Origin: Rapana venosa
Taxonomy: Eukaryota > Mollusca > Gastropoda > Neogastropoda > Muricidae
Length of the DNA: 64,000 nucleotides
Direction of reading: 5' to 3'
Assembly (NCBI GenBank): GCA_028751875.1
Contig: CM054153.1
Span: 11,139,136-11,203,135 of the forward strand
This document shows positions 33,201 through 47,826 of the stretch, one piece after another; within the stretch, counting starts at the first letter, position 1; every line of letters starts with the position of its first letter. The position numbers and the translations under genes were made by a program. The notes under the pieces are model-generated. The model was not told the origin of the DNA. It made no database searches and worked only from the letters and a program-made list of their open reading frames with translations.

Positions 33201-36200
33201 TCTGAATTTGTTTGCGTGGCCAGTGACCTTCGTAACAAGTGATTTCTACTGATGTTCATCAATATGGTGCTATCGACAAGATGGCATCAGTATTTTTGTT
33301 TGTGTTTTTTTAATGCATAAAGTACATTTTCATTTGTTGTGTGTTTAGTATTGCAGTGTTCTTATACAGAATTTATACAAACACCACTCCTGTAATTGTG
33401 TTTTATGACAATTTAAAAAAAAAATTTTAATTTAATTTTAAATATACCTACTCCATTTGCATGAACAGGAAGTTGATAGTGTCAATTGTCTATATGAAAC
33501 TAAAAGAGAATTTTAAATGCCTTTAATCGTGCCACACCACCCATGCTAATTTTTTTCTTCAGTTTTCTGCAATAAGTGATTGTGATGCTTCTGTTCTGTG
33601 TGCAGATAACAGATGTGGTGATCATGTATGACCATGAGAAGGGAAGATCTAGAGGTACATCAAGTGTTATTGATGCTAAATATCTTTATATGTCATAAAA
33701 GTAACTAAAGTACATTTATCGTGTCATAAAGTACATTGTAATTTCCCTTTTTTTCTAAAATGTATAATATCCAAGGAAAAAAGTCAGTGTAACAATTAAA
33801 TTAGTTGCATCAAAATACACAGTGACAGCCCAGGCAGGGCTACAAGTAAAATAAATTGAAGCTAAACACAAAGGGGGGGGGGGGGGGGTTAGAACCTGAC
33901 TGTTCTGATAAATGCTGATAAAACAATAGAGAACCACAGGCTTTGGGCATTGGGGTTTTCACATCTTTGGCAGATGATTAAACACATAATAGGGACTGGA
34001 CAGATGATTGGTCTTCATCTATCACTGTGGATTTATTTATACATCAAGTCCACTTGAACCTTTATTAGAAAAACTGTACAGAAGTCTTTTGATCATTGTG
34101 AACAACAATTTAGGTTATATGATCTTACTATTAATGTAATGAAGTATATAAAACATTTTTATATATTTTGCAATTGACCCTTGCACAGTTTGTGAATTGA
34201 TTGTAAAGTTTCACTTCCATCGAAAAACTTAAAATTATGTTCAATGTAAACTTGATCTTTTGGGGTTATATGGTTTATAATTCATATTACTAAGTCTGTG
34301 CCAAAGGAAAATTGCAAGATTATGAGTACTTTACCCCCGTGTGGTTTAACTCAAAAGGGGGTCTGTTTTTTAGTGTTCACTTTCGTCTTATGATTCTTCA
34401 TGGGGAAGTGTGGTGACAGAGCAGTAGAAGTACTGTTTTGTCTTGCTATCACTGGCTACAATCTAACCACTCACCTCCCATATGGAGAACATAGATAATC
34501 TGAGGTGTCACAAACTTTCATGAAGTACACAGAGAAGCTGTTCTGATTTCATGAGAAGGACCCAAAAACTTTGGCAGTCCAAAGTATGGTGTCACTGGAA
34601 AGTTTCAGAATATAATAATAGTCATATGTTGATTTTAGTAGTTATGGTTACATTTTTAGCAAGATATTGCTCACAATCTTGTGTTACACTCAAGTCTTTG
34701 TGAGGTATATCACTCTCAGGCGTCTGGTCCCAGTTTAGTTCCGTTTTAAAGTCAAGAAATTTCACCTTCATGTCAGTATGGAGGTGGGTTGGTGTTTTTT
34801 GTTTTGGGGTGTGGGTTTTCTTTGTCAAGTGCTTTTATTGGAAAGCACTGATAGAACCTTGTTAGAAAAACTTTCTTGTTCCCCAAAATAACATAAGATT
34901 TTAGTTCCTTTCTTAATTTATATAGGTACAAGTATTGATATTACAATGGGAGGGGGGGGGGGGGGTAATTTGGTCATTGACTTGGCATATTTTAATTTGA
35001 AACATTACTATTGGAATACATACTTACCAAAGAAGATATATATTTTATTGCTTACCTACATGGAAAGTGTTATCATTAAGTATATTTATCCCAATAAATT
35101 CTCATTAAGTTGTATTACTTATGATTATGATTGGCTGCTGCTTGATGTTACATAATTGCGTTATGTGCTGCTATATTAATTTACCATACCATGGTATGCT
35201 GTACATAATGCACTACACTACCTTCCTGCTTGATCAAGTTTTGTGTTATTGTTAGTGATGTTTTTAACATTTTATTCATTGATGTGAAGACTGGACATGA
35301 ATACCGGTGAAATTCTCTTTCCAAAAATGCTGGACTCCTGTATTTTTGGTATTGTAAAATTTGGTTTTAAAACGATGGCCATAGCTAACTAAAGATTTGC
35401 ATTACATATGTGGCTATTTCCGAGATGTTGGACATGATTGTATATTAATCTGCGTTTATTAGAATATACATTGGAAACGAGCATGAGTATTTAGTGATCT
35501 TGGATAGCTGATATTCATTGACCAAAACAAAACAAAAAAAGCTGACTTAAGATCTCATCAATTGTGAGATAATGCAGGGTTCCTACACTTCCTTAAAATC
35601 ATTTAAGAATGACACGGATTTTTTTAAGGCCTCGAACCCCAAGGTGTCAAACATAGAGAAGCCTTTTAACTCACTCCCTATGATCCACTGTGATCCCAGT
35701 GGTCTTGTGTAGAATACTTGCCTACAAACCACTGTAATTGAGGGGGGGGGGGGATAGCTTTCATACAAAAATCCAACTGCTGGCTTATAACTTTGACCTT
35801 CCACCTATGTATGAAAAATAAACTATAAAAATTCATGTACTTCTGTTATCTGTTTAGTTTGTTTTTTTCCTTGGGAGTTTTTTGTTTTTGGTGGGGTTTT
35901 TTACTGATCACATAATGGCCCGTATACAGAAACATGCATAGTAGGGAGTGAGTTAAAGGAATAGTTAAGTGTGATAGGTTTGTCGTTGACTTTTTCCCTG
36001 GTGGGTCTGTAGCCTATGAAGTTACTTGATAATTAGGATGATGACAAAATGACGGTCTTTTTTAATTTTATTTTATTTTTTAATCCCAACCCAGGATTTA
36101 CACAGTAGTTTTCCGTCCCCTCCCAGACACAAAAAATATAATACAAGTTAAAGTACGTTGTCTTATGAAGTCATTGCCGAGTTTTGTTCTTGTAAAATTT

Positions 36201-39200
36201 CAAACACCATCAAAATGAATTACAGTTTACACCTACCCGATTTTGGGCCCAAAGTAATAAAAGAATGAAATCTAGGGGTAATTTGTGTTCCGAGAATCCA
36301 AATGCAAGAGGGCTAATTACAAGCTCTTAAAGCAGTAGCAGTTTAAATGGTGTTTCTGTGGAGCCCGCTGTTTACTTTTCACAGGAAAAATCTGGTAAGT
36401 CCGGTAAAAAATATATATATATAAAATAAAGATTATTAGAAATAAAACGATGTATCTTCTAAAGTCTGTAAGAAGCCTGTGTTAATTCTCATACCTGCCA
36501 GCCATTTCTCTTTCCTGGAATTTTTCTGGCTGCAATCCCTCTTTTTAAGGAAATTATCCAGTTTACACAAACAAAACAGCAAAAAAGAGGCCACGTAGAG
36601 TATGACGGCAACGCACATATAGATGCTATTTATTCGATTACTTATCGATGGTAATGCCAAATTAATACAAAAATTATTTGTAGATGTGTATATAGCTGTA
36701 CATAAAGATGCCATGTCCTTCGGATGAGACTATAAACTGAGGCCCCGTGTTCAAACGCATGCAGAACATCTTGCGCACACATTAAATCCTGTTCCGCTTT
36801 TCGGAAGAGTAGGCCATTGTGTGCCGGTGGAAACATATGACAAAAATTTGCAAAACCGCATACACACGGGGACTGGATGTAAAGAAAAGCACACAAGTGC
36901 TTATTCCATTATCCTTGATATAAAAGAATAAATAAATAAATAAGCTCCAAGATGTTGGGGGGGGGGCACAAAACTGATAGTTGTGCCTTTGGGTTTTTGT
37001 TCTCAAACATGAGGAGGGTTTTCCGTACATAATTGGTCAGTCTCGACAGGGCAAAAGCTGGGGGAGTGGGGCGGAATGCATGTAAATACTCTCGACTAAA
37101 TAAGCAAGTGCCCAAGGGAGGCGATGGCTGACTGCACATGCAAGACAGTCAAGTAAGACTTTAATCAAGTGCCCCATCTGGGTGGATTTGTGCCTGCTGA
37201 AGCTGTAGCCAATTAGGCCCAAACGGTTGTATCTACCGATTTTATACTTGAAGGAAAGCTGACACAATTAATGATGACTTTTCCCACCTATGGCCATCAC
37301 GTTTCAAATTGTGGCACATTATTCACGAGTCATAAAGATGAATAGTTTGCTCCTTTAACCATTAAATGTTCAGTTGTGGGGGGCCATGCTCATACTCATG
37401 CAAACACTTTTCTTTTTTATAAGTGGGGCAAGTCCCTCTCCCAATATCCATTTTGACATTCTCAAAGGTTAGCAGCTATTTATTCTATTACTTATCGATA
37501 GTAATGAAAATTAATAATACAAAAATTATTTAAGTTGTAGATGTGTATATAGCTGTACATAAGTAAAGCTGTAGTGAACAAAATTATAATTCATAGTGAT
37601 ACAGTGGTAGTGGTTCCCATGCTGAGACATGGTCAGTCGGTCTGCTACAGTCAGTTTGTGGTTTGGGTCAGTCACTATTTTTGCGTGGACAGTTGATGTT
37701 GGGGTTAAAACTAAGTGTACCTTTGGCCCTGCAGTTGACAAAATTGAACCAAACCACTACACACGCCACTTATAATGCCAGGTCTGAGTGAAAGGAAGAG
37801 GGGGTGAAAACATTTGAACCTGGGCTGAATCGACAAATATTCTTGAATGATAAAGGTTTAACTGTGGTGTTGTTTGTGCAGATAAAAGTTGGTGATCAGC
37901 TGATTCAAGTTGTGTTTTGTACTGTGTTGTAGCCTTCTTGTTGGTGTATATGAAGTGTCTTTGTGTGTCTGTTGTGTGGGCTGTACTTGAGAAGTGTGCT
38001 TGCCATAAGACGGGTTTTTCCTCTAAAGCATGCAAAAAAAAGGGGGGGGGGGGGTTATTTGATAAAGAGACTAGCTTTATAACCATGGTTGGTTTGATTT
38101 ATTAGCACAGAGGAGATGCAAATTGGTGTCCTACAAGTGGATTTAAGGGAAATGGGACTGTTAGCAATGCCACTGTAGTAGGTTTTATAAAGTGTTCTGC
38201 CCCTCTGGGTGTCACCTCATCTGCAAAGTACACCTACCAAAAAGTTGTTTCTGTTTGCCACCTGCCTTCATGTTGCTTGTAATGCATAACAGTAGACAGC
38301 ATAGGTTCTGACATGGGGAAAATTTTCATGTGGAAAATAGTACGATGTCTGCAAATGTTAACTTAGAACTGCCCCCCTTGAGCTCACTTTTTCAAGTGCT
38401 TTTCCTGTTGTGTGACAGAAATTACTTTCCTCTAGGACACTATTATGGCCAGTGGATGCTCGAGATATTTTTTTCAAAGCATCAAATAGGTGAGGTTGAA
38501 GACGCACGTCTGCCAGGTGCAAGTGTCATCATTTCATTAGGAAGAAGACTCACAAATCTAAAAGCTGGGGCATAGAATAGGTGCTTGTGAAAATTATCTG
38601 TTGAAATAAGTTTCAGGGAAATATGTTCACTTCAGGGCTTTGTTTATTACCTTTGGGTTTTGGTGAAGTCTTAGCTGTTCTTCAGGAAAAGAATCACAGA
38701 AGGGGAAGTTAACGTCAATATATATATATATATTTTTTTAGTTTTGGGGGCTTTTGAAAAATACAAAAAAATGGGGAGGATGGTATACCATCTGTTATAC
38801 AGCTTGTAGCAGAATTCTGAGAAATAGGGAAAGTGATAACCATGAGCAGATGTTATGGTGTGGTATTACGCCTTGCATGTGGTTAAAAATATTGTAGGAA
38901 TTGGTTTTAATTAACAGTTTCAAGGGGAAAACATTTTGCCGACCATTGTAATTATATTTTCACTGTAATCTACATTCTTATCAGTTTTGCTGATGTAGAT
39001 CATTTTTGTTTTTCTGCAAATGCATGTGATTCTTCACAAAGGGTTTTTTTGTTTGTTTTTTATTAAGGGTTTTTTAAATTTCAAAAGCAAATTCTTATGC
39101 TATGTTGGGCTGCTTCTTGGTAGGACAGGGTATTTGTCAAGTGCTTTGTGTGTTTTATTTGCAGAGTTCCAGCATGTGGTGTTGAAGTACTGAACATAAT

Positions 39201-42200
39201 GTTTGTACTGTTCCAATGATGAATTTTTGATTGCCTTGTCTGTGTGAATTATACTTATGTTTTATGCATTCTTATTGGCTGTAGGGTTTGGTTTTTTGAC
39301 TTTCGACAATGAGGACAGCGTAGAGCAGGCGTGCGGAGAACATTATGTGGACGTCAATGGAAAACAGGTTACTTTTTTACACCTCTGCGTTTGATGCCTC
39401 TTCTCACATGGGGCTTGTTTTTACACCACAAAATTCCAACAAGGAAGCACCACAAGGGGAATGATAGCATCAAATATCGCGAAGCAGCACCGTCAGTCTC
39501 CTGTTCAGAATGATGATAATCTTTTCTTGCATACTGTGGCAATTTTGCTTACTAAAATTATTGGTGAAGTATTTGTCTCAAATTACAAATATCATACTTA
39601 TGATATATGGAAAAACTAATTACATGAAAAATATTACTTTACTACTATTAGTTAAAGATACTTTAAACTAATTTGAAAAATAAGTGGAATTTTTTCTTTT
39701 GTTTTTGTTTACCTGAAAAATATTGTAATTACTTGGAAAAATAAGTGGATGGTTTTATTATTTTGGTTTGCCCAATCACTACTATTTGGGTAGTTTGCAA
39801 AATTACTTAGCTTCTTCTTTTGGTTTTTAGGCATACTTTAAATTATGAAGATTGGATAAACTACCTTACCTGATAATTATGTGCTGGTAAAGTTTTGATT
39901 TTTAATTGGTTTAAGGAGAAAGCTGCATTAAGTATACATTTAAGTATAAGAACATCCCCTTTGTGGCTTTATGGCTCTCCTGAAGGATGTCCCATGACTG
40001 CTTTTGTTTGTTACTGTTTCGTTAGCAAGCATACAGTAATACACCCACACCACACAACACTAAACCCTGACCAAGCTAATTTCTTAGTATTTCAGTAGTA
40101 TTCTCTGTAATTATCTTTACTTCCAAAAGGGTTATATTAGTGGCATATACTTTTTTTAAAATTATTTTTAGCATGCTTGATCATTACAAGCAGATATCTA
40201 TATTATGGGTTGCTGTTGTGTTTGCCTCAATCTTGTAGTATTGTTAACTGTTGCGTACATAATTCTTATGGCTTACTTTCAATTAAAAATTTATGGTAAT
40301 TGGTTACAATTAAGAGGTAAATGGGGGTAAGGTTACAAGTAATACTGAATTTTGGTTTAGATATTTAGAATACTTAGTATTCTTTGTACTAGTGGTTGCC
40401 TAGTACAGAATTGACATCAGCTTGGTCGCGGTTTGTAAGAAACAATCATCGGTATGCTTCTATCCAGACCCGAGGCTTCAACAAGTTTCCTGTTTTTGGA
40501 TAGAAGAATATTGAATGAGTGTAGTCAACATCTCATCTCATCCAGTGTGTGTTTGTCATCTATATTGTCTCTCTGTGTGTCTTTCTGTTTTGTAACAAAA
40601 CCAACACACACACATATGGGGAGGAAGGGGCAGGGCTGGTGGTTGTGATGTTAGAATGTGTTGTGATGCCTCTTTCTCATACTGGACATTTTCTCTTTAT
40701 TGCTAGTGCTGAAAACTCCACTCTGCCATGTCATAAACACTGCTAGTTTTGTAAAGTAATTTACAGCATATTCACAGTAAAATTTTGTATGAAATTGTTT
40801 TTACAACATTTTAAAGGAAAGTTAAAAGGTATGCTTCTAGCAAGCTAATAATTCTGGTTGACGTGCATTGTGGAGGTTTCATGTCTACTGTAAAGTTACA
40901 TTTTCTATGAGCATGGTTATTTTAGTTTTCATCAGTTTATGGGTTTGTTTTTTTCAAAGGGGGGTGAAGGGTAGATATACGGTGTATGGAAGAGGCTTCA
41001 TTTTTATGAGAATGCACCATGTCCAAGTTCATTTATTTCATTGCAGATTTTAATCACTTGCTGAACAGATCCAATGTGAACTGACTGTTCAAAAAGATAA
41101 AATAAAATTTTAATAAACCGACTTCATCATAGTGGACAAGCAGCATTTTACATTGCAAGGACATGCAGAATGTGGAGCCACAGATTGCTAAGCTGTAGTA
41201 TATACATTGGTATCTCATAAGATGTGCTGTTTCTTGAAAAATGAACTTGGGCTGGTGGTTAGAACAATATCTAAGCATTTGATATGTGTGTGGATGCGTA
41301 TTCCTGTATATCTGTTTAAATTTGATTTTCCGAACGAGTGATACTAGTGTCCACCATAGCGCTTTTAGGTAGTATTGGTAATTGTATGTTTAGAGTAATG
41401 ATTAATGATTTATATGACTTATTGTTATTTTAAGTGACTGTTAATGGGTAATTTTTTAAGTTTGACAATTTTAGTTACAGACCTAGATTTGGTCTGATCA
41501 TAGTAAATACAAAGCATTTACCTTTAATAACACTAAATCAGTTAATAATTTAGGTCTTTTATGGAATCTTAATTACATATGTTCACCAGATTTTCTACCT
41601 CCCTTTTTCCCCCTTTATTTAAAGATCAGTTGTCTTTTACATCAAAAGATCCTATAAATGATTGAATATAGAAGTTCTAACATGAATCATTCAAACAGGA
41701 AAACAAAACACTGGTGAACATATGCAATAATAGAGCATTGTGCCTTAAGCCCTGAGAATAGGAATGTAATGAAGAGGACATGTGTGCAGGTTGAGTGCAA
41801 AAAAGCAGAGCCCCGTGGAACAGGTGGTCGTGGTGGTGGTACTGCTGGCCGTGGAGGTGGTCGTGGGGGCAGCAACTCTGGTGGCTATGGCGGAGGCCCT
41901 CAGGGCTGGGGTCAGGGAGGCCCTCAGGGTAACTGGAACCAGGGCTGGGGCAACCAGGACAGTGGCTACAACCAGCAGGGCTGGAACCAGAACCAGGGCT
42001 GGGGCAACCAGGGAGGATACAATGGATGGCAAGGTGAGCACCCAACCACCCTCACACCACTTCTCTTCTTCTGATGATAACGCTGTAAAACTAAATCTGT
42101 AGTACTTGTAGTGTGCTGTTTGGGGGGCCAACTTCACGGAGAGTTACTTCATGATGTCTTGCTCTCATACACTGATCATAGATCAGGCAGATAGAACAGG

Positions 42201-44108
42201 CAGTGTAGTTTTCCACAGATTCTAGGTAGTATTTGAAAGTTATGAAGTCTTTAAATCTGTGCTGAAATAGTAGATAGAGTTTTGGGGTTTCTTTAATTCA
42301 CGTCTTCTGCTAACACACTGGGGTCTGAGACACTAACAAGTTAGTGATTCTTCCATCTGGATATCTGAATCACCTAGTCAGGAGGAATGGTTTGTTGTTT
42401 TTTTTTACTGCTAGTCGCTTTTAGCCATTTACTAGATCTGGGTGAAATGCAAGGATAGTGTTAGCAAATGATTGTTACATTTCTTTTTTTTTTAATAATA
42501 TATGGAATTTATGTAGCACTGAATCTTGTAAAAAAAAAAAAAAAACAACAACCAATTTTATATGTAAAAAAATTAAACAATTGTGTGAGTGATGTTAGCA
42601 TGTATTCTGTATGGAAATGCAGCAGTACTAAAACACAGAACATGCTGTGTGGGTATTTAAAAAAGAAACACATTAATGACCCACAACATCAGACATTTAA
42701 GTCCATATTGTGTTTGAAAAAACCTCGTTGCCCCAAAACGGCAGGTCCAAAATTTCAAAAATCAGGCTTAAAATCTTAGATTGTTATATTCAGGTGAACA
42801 AGTCCCATATCTCTGGCTATCTTCAAGTCCAAATTCTTCTCCTTCACAATTTTTTTTATTGACTCGTTAGAATCGTCTCCCTATGCGCTGTTGATGGTAG
42901 GAGGTCCATGCCATGCCACCAGGGTTTTCCAGTATTCTGTCTCTGATGAGTATTGTGAACTCCTGTAGCCCTCCCAGACCACTGACCTTGGTGATGTTGA
43001 CAATGCATATTGGCAGATTTGTTTCTGTTTACATTACCCAACATATCTCCTTTGCGATTATCGATATCACTTAAAATCTAATGAACAAACATTGAATTAT
43101 TTTGCCAGCTTCTTAAAGTAGTTTATGACATTACCATGCACTCGGTACATTTCAGCCTACCTCGCTAAATCAAATAGTATGAGTTTTAAGACTTAATGTA
43201 GAAATATATTTTCACACACAATCGATTGTACTTGCTTTTGCATGTAGAAGCTGTTGCTTTCAAATTTTGTTTTCATGCAGTTCGATTATAGGGCTGACTT
43301 CTACCACTTTTCCTTCAGTAACTTTTCACATTTTCTAAGGTAGTACATAAAGAACATCAGAATGTGACAAGTGTGAATAAATCCACCCACCAGCTAATCT
43401 AGAGGCATAGGGGTTAAGGAATGTAACTTCTCTGTGCTGATTACACCTTGTCTGCGTTAGGTCGGTAGCAAGTGAACTATATCTGTTGAAAGAAGGGGGC
43501 CTCGTGGAAAGTATCACCCAGCTCTACGGCAGATGGGTGGAAGAGGGGTAGGGGGACTTCCACAGCCATGTGTGCAGTCAGAGTGCAGGGGGTCCCCTTT
43601 ATCACTAGAAACCCTATACTGGCTACAGTAACTGGTATCACCCTGTCTTAGCAATGTTTATGTAGCAGGCCTACCAGCCTCCCCCTTCTTTTTCATGGAC
43701 AGCCTTCCCCCACCCTCTCTCTCTCTCACACACACACACACAAACACAAATTATGCTCTCACACACATTCTCTCTCTTCCTCCCCCCTCTCTGTCTTTTA
43801 CACACACACACACACACCACACACATTCTCTCTTCCCCCCTCTCTCAGTCTCTGTCACTCGCACACACACTCTGTTGGACAGACTGCATGATTTGTGTCA
43901 ATTCATATACGCCATTTTTTTTCTTTTTCTTTTTTTCGGGGGAGGGGGTGGAGGAATGCTTTTTTTTCCCCTCATCTCTTTCACTGTTCCTCTCTTTGTC
44001 AGATAGTCGTGTTGATCTGTTTTAATCTGTCAAGTGTCTTTTTCCCACCCTACCCACTTCTCATTTTCTGTGTTTCTTTAAGTCGGCATCCAGGATACTT
44101 CCCTAGTA

Positions 44109-44170
<62 letters not shown>

Positions 44171-47100
44171 CCTCTCTCTCACGCAGCTACACACACAAAT
44201 ACAAACTAAAGACGGCAAGGTTTTTTTAAAAAACTCTCTTCAAACGCATGCTGCAAAGGAACCAAAGCCATATTTGGATCCTCCAAATAATGATTATAAG
44301 AAAACATCAAGAACAAGAAAGATTGATTGGCTTTGCGAATACTATTTTTGGCCTGTTCAAATGGGTAGGCAGGTCTGTATGTGGTGTGGTATGGTGTGGG
44401 AAAATTGGATCTGAGCAGACGATGGGTTATTATGCACCTAAAGGAGGATCCTTTATAGGTATCGGACAATTAAGGGGGACCACTGCGTCACTTTTTGCAA
44501 ATGTTCATTTCTCAGGAACTAGTAAAGATATCATCATGAAATTTGGTACACCTACTAAGTGCATTAATATGGCTATCTGTGCCAAGTTTGAAGATGTCAA
44601 ACAGATATGATAATATGATCATTTTTTTCAACAACAAAAAAAAACGGGTCGCTGTTTAGCCCCTCTGCTGCTTTCAAGATATGCATTACATAATGGTGTT
44701 TATAATTTTTCTAGTTTGATTTGATGTCACTTCGTGCAATGACCACAAGATATTTTAGTTCATAAAGTATTATTTTCCATCTCCAAAAATGGGGAAATTT
44801 TTTAATATCACTTGGTATTGAAAAACTATAACAGCTACAGAGCTGAAACTGTACTGTTGCACTCGGCACATGTCTCTACACCAGCATGCTAAATTTCATG
44901 GGATTATATTCATTAGGTCAGAAGTTACAGAGGGGCCAACCCAGCCAAAAAATCCACTTTTGAGAAAAACACCTGTAAAGATTTAGTTAATAATTATGAA
45001 AAAAAATATGCATGGTAAAATAACAATAGGCCAACAATACTGAGTGATTAGAGACAGTTTTTGTCAAATTTTTCAGGAGGCTCCTGGGGCATATCCCCCC
45101 TTTCCCTGCCTATGCCTGCCTGGCTGTTTGCCTTCCGCATACCTTAGTTTCTTTTTTTTTCCCCCTCTTCTCTTTGGCCCTGGTAGATTATTTTGTAGTG
45201 GCTGTTATCACTCTGAGAATGCCTGATTTCTCTACAAACACTTCTGCATTGCTCCCTGCCACAAAATCAAGCACAGTGTTGCAGGAAAAGCACCTCGCCT
45301 CCAGACAGACTAAATGCTGATCAATCTTCATCTCAGCTTGGAATGTAGATCTATACAATATTTGTAATAATGTGTGTGAAAATGCAAAACAATAAACTGA
45401 GAATGGAAAATAAAATAAAGTGAGATAAAAATATTTTTAAAAAGAAATGGGGGAAAAAAGAGGCAAAGAGAGAAGAAAAATGGATGTGGAAAGAGATGAT
45501 GGAACAGGACTTCAGAAGACAATTTTATAAAGAATTCAGTCTTTGGCCTCTTTCTGCAGCCAATTAAAGAATGTATGCTGATGGGACTTGTGATATCAAA
45601 ACATCAGAAATGTGGTGTGTTTTTTATGCAATATTTGTGTGTGAGCGGACATGCGACATCTCATTGTCTGCATGTATTTATAAAGATTATTACACTACTT
45701 ACTAGGTATTCAAGCAAGAAAACAAAATTATTGTATACCAATAGGAAAAAACCATTCATAGACATGTAAAGTATGCACACACAGAATACACACACATTCT
45801 ATTGCCACATATGACAAACTTTGTGACAATGGTTTTTCTTTTCTAACAGCACACACTGTGTGTCCAGTTCAGTAAAAATTCATTGCAGAATTATCATTAA
45901 GCTTATAACTGCTTCTGAAAACACAGACAACTGAATAAAAAATAAAACGGTGAAGGAGGGGGGTAGTCAAAGAGCAAACTGCTAAACAGAAATAAAGGCA
46001 CTACTGTATGTTTGCGAAGTTCCAACAACACATGACTTGATTTTGGGGGGGGGGGGGTGAGCTATATTCCCAAAACAATTGTAAATTGATGGAAAATGTA
46101 ACTATTCACGTTTGTCTACCTTCAGCTTGGAGTTTTTAACATTTTATGTTGTCACCAAACTTTTCTAAGGTTGACACATCAATGATGATATTCTGCGATC
46201 GTTTGAAAAGTTGCGGCTCACGGTCTTTATCAGAACTAAAATCAGTGCCAGCCACTGATACACGTTTTATGGAGAAAAATTCCCAATTATCATCAGAGAA
46301 GTAAGCAAGTGGCTATCAACGACATCGCGTGTTGATGTGCACGGCATGGCAAAAGTCAGTCACCACCATTTTCTATTCTTTCTGCTGATGGCACTGATAG
46401 TCCAACACTTGTTTTTGGCATTTTTGAGACTTTCAGTAAAAGACTTTGGCTATTTAAAAAAAAAAATATAAAAAACTAGTCTGACTGGTGCATCGATTGA
46501 ACTCGGAAAGAAAACATCCGCCATCTTGGATAAAAGTCACTTGACCCTTAGAACAAATCAACTATTTTTTTACAGCCACTTCAACTCGACCATATGCCAT
46601 CAGTAAATGCCTCTCGGGTTCCTTCAGATTCGCTCTCCGTGTTTCTGTGAGTGAAGTTATCCATTGAAAGAAAAGTTGTCAGGAAGTAGGTCAGTAAATG
46701 ACCTTCACATTGATAGCATGGAGGGGGGGGGGGGGTGAGTAGGTTGGCAAGCGCGACTATCTCAAAACTGATGCAATTTTCATGTTTTTTGGCACATTCG
46801 CTCAAATTTCTCACACACCCACGTCAGAAAATGATTTTGTTAGGTATGATATCGATCAAAACAAACAATATGAGTAACAGAAATGTGAAGTTGACACATT
46901 ACTTGACCAAATACAACCATAATCTCAAAAGTCATTTTTTTTTTTACAAAATGAGGTGAAATGCCGTGGTCCCCCTTAAGATATAAGTAATGTATCCAGT
47001 CAAAATGCAAGACGGGTACGTAGCCACAAAAAGAAAAAAGGAATTGTTTCCTGTTGTGATAGGAATGCCCTTTGACCTGTCTTTAGGAATGCATGTGGTG

Positions 47101-47769
47101 CCCACTGGAATACCAGGTAATTGCGACAGTGTGAGGCCAACATCTTGCACACAGATTGGACCCAATGTGACCACTGTTGATGGAGTTGCTCTCAAAGCAG
47201 ATCATTTTTCTGTTGTTCGACCTGCAGGTGTGTGTCGGATTCTGTTCCAGTTTTTGTTCACAAACTTCTGCTGCTTGTTTGCATGTTCCAGTTCCTCGGC
47301 ATGGGACATTCAGAGGTTGCTGTGTTCTCTGATTGTTTTGTTGGGGCTTATTGAGTTTGAAATGGTTCCCATGTTACTGTTTCTGCAGTGGTTCAAAGCA
47401 TGCTGGATTACGGTGCATTATGAGAAGTGAACTACATCTGGTCATGGCACATTTCAAATTTGAAGTGTCAACTTAAAAATAGCACTCATAGTGTTGCATG
47501 AGGTTGTCAAAGCATAAAGTCTTACCCTGTCAGGAAGCCTAAAATGTCAGCAGAAATAATACTGTCGAAGGAAATGGGTTGGTATGCAAAACTACTAATT
47601 GATCAATCAATCTAGTGAAGCCTGTTGACAACATGGTGTTAGTCCAAACGAATGATCGATATTTAGAAATGGTTGCCAGTAGCTGGATATATTATCATTG
47701 TTGTTGATTCTACAGTGCGCCCTTGCGGGAGGATTTTACTTTAAAACGCCACGCCGCGCCCCCCCCCCC

Positions 47770-47826
<57 letters not shown>

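Noticed and set aside
36436..36714. 92-codon minus-strand frame in intron 6
   Set aside because: It has no splice support and overlaps the direct repeat at 36624; the hydrophobic stretch is AT-driven.
41677..42137. Antisense frames of up to 130 codons opposite exon 8
   Set aside because: They are shadows of the GC-rich Gly repeats. The plus strand has matched splice sites and the expected RRM2 end.
43695..44209. Ser/Leu/His-rich frames in intron 8
   Set aside because: They come from CT and CA microsatellites.
44248..44610. A 120-codon frame ending in the TTAA element
   Set aside because: It crosses the TTAA boundary at 44470, so it mixes pre-insertion and transposon sequence. Only the part before 44470 might be an old coding relic, and that is mentioned with the 47000-47227 finding.
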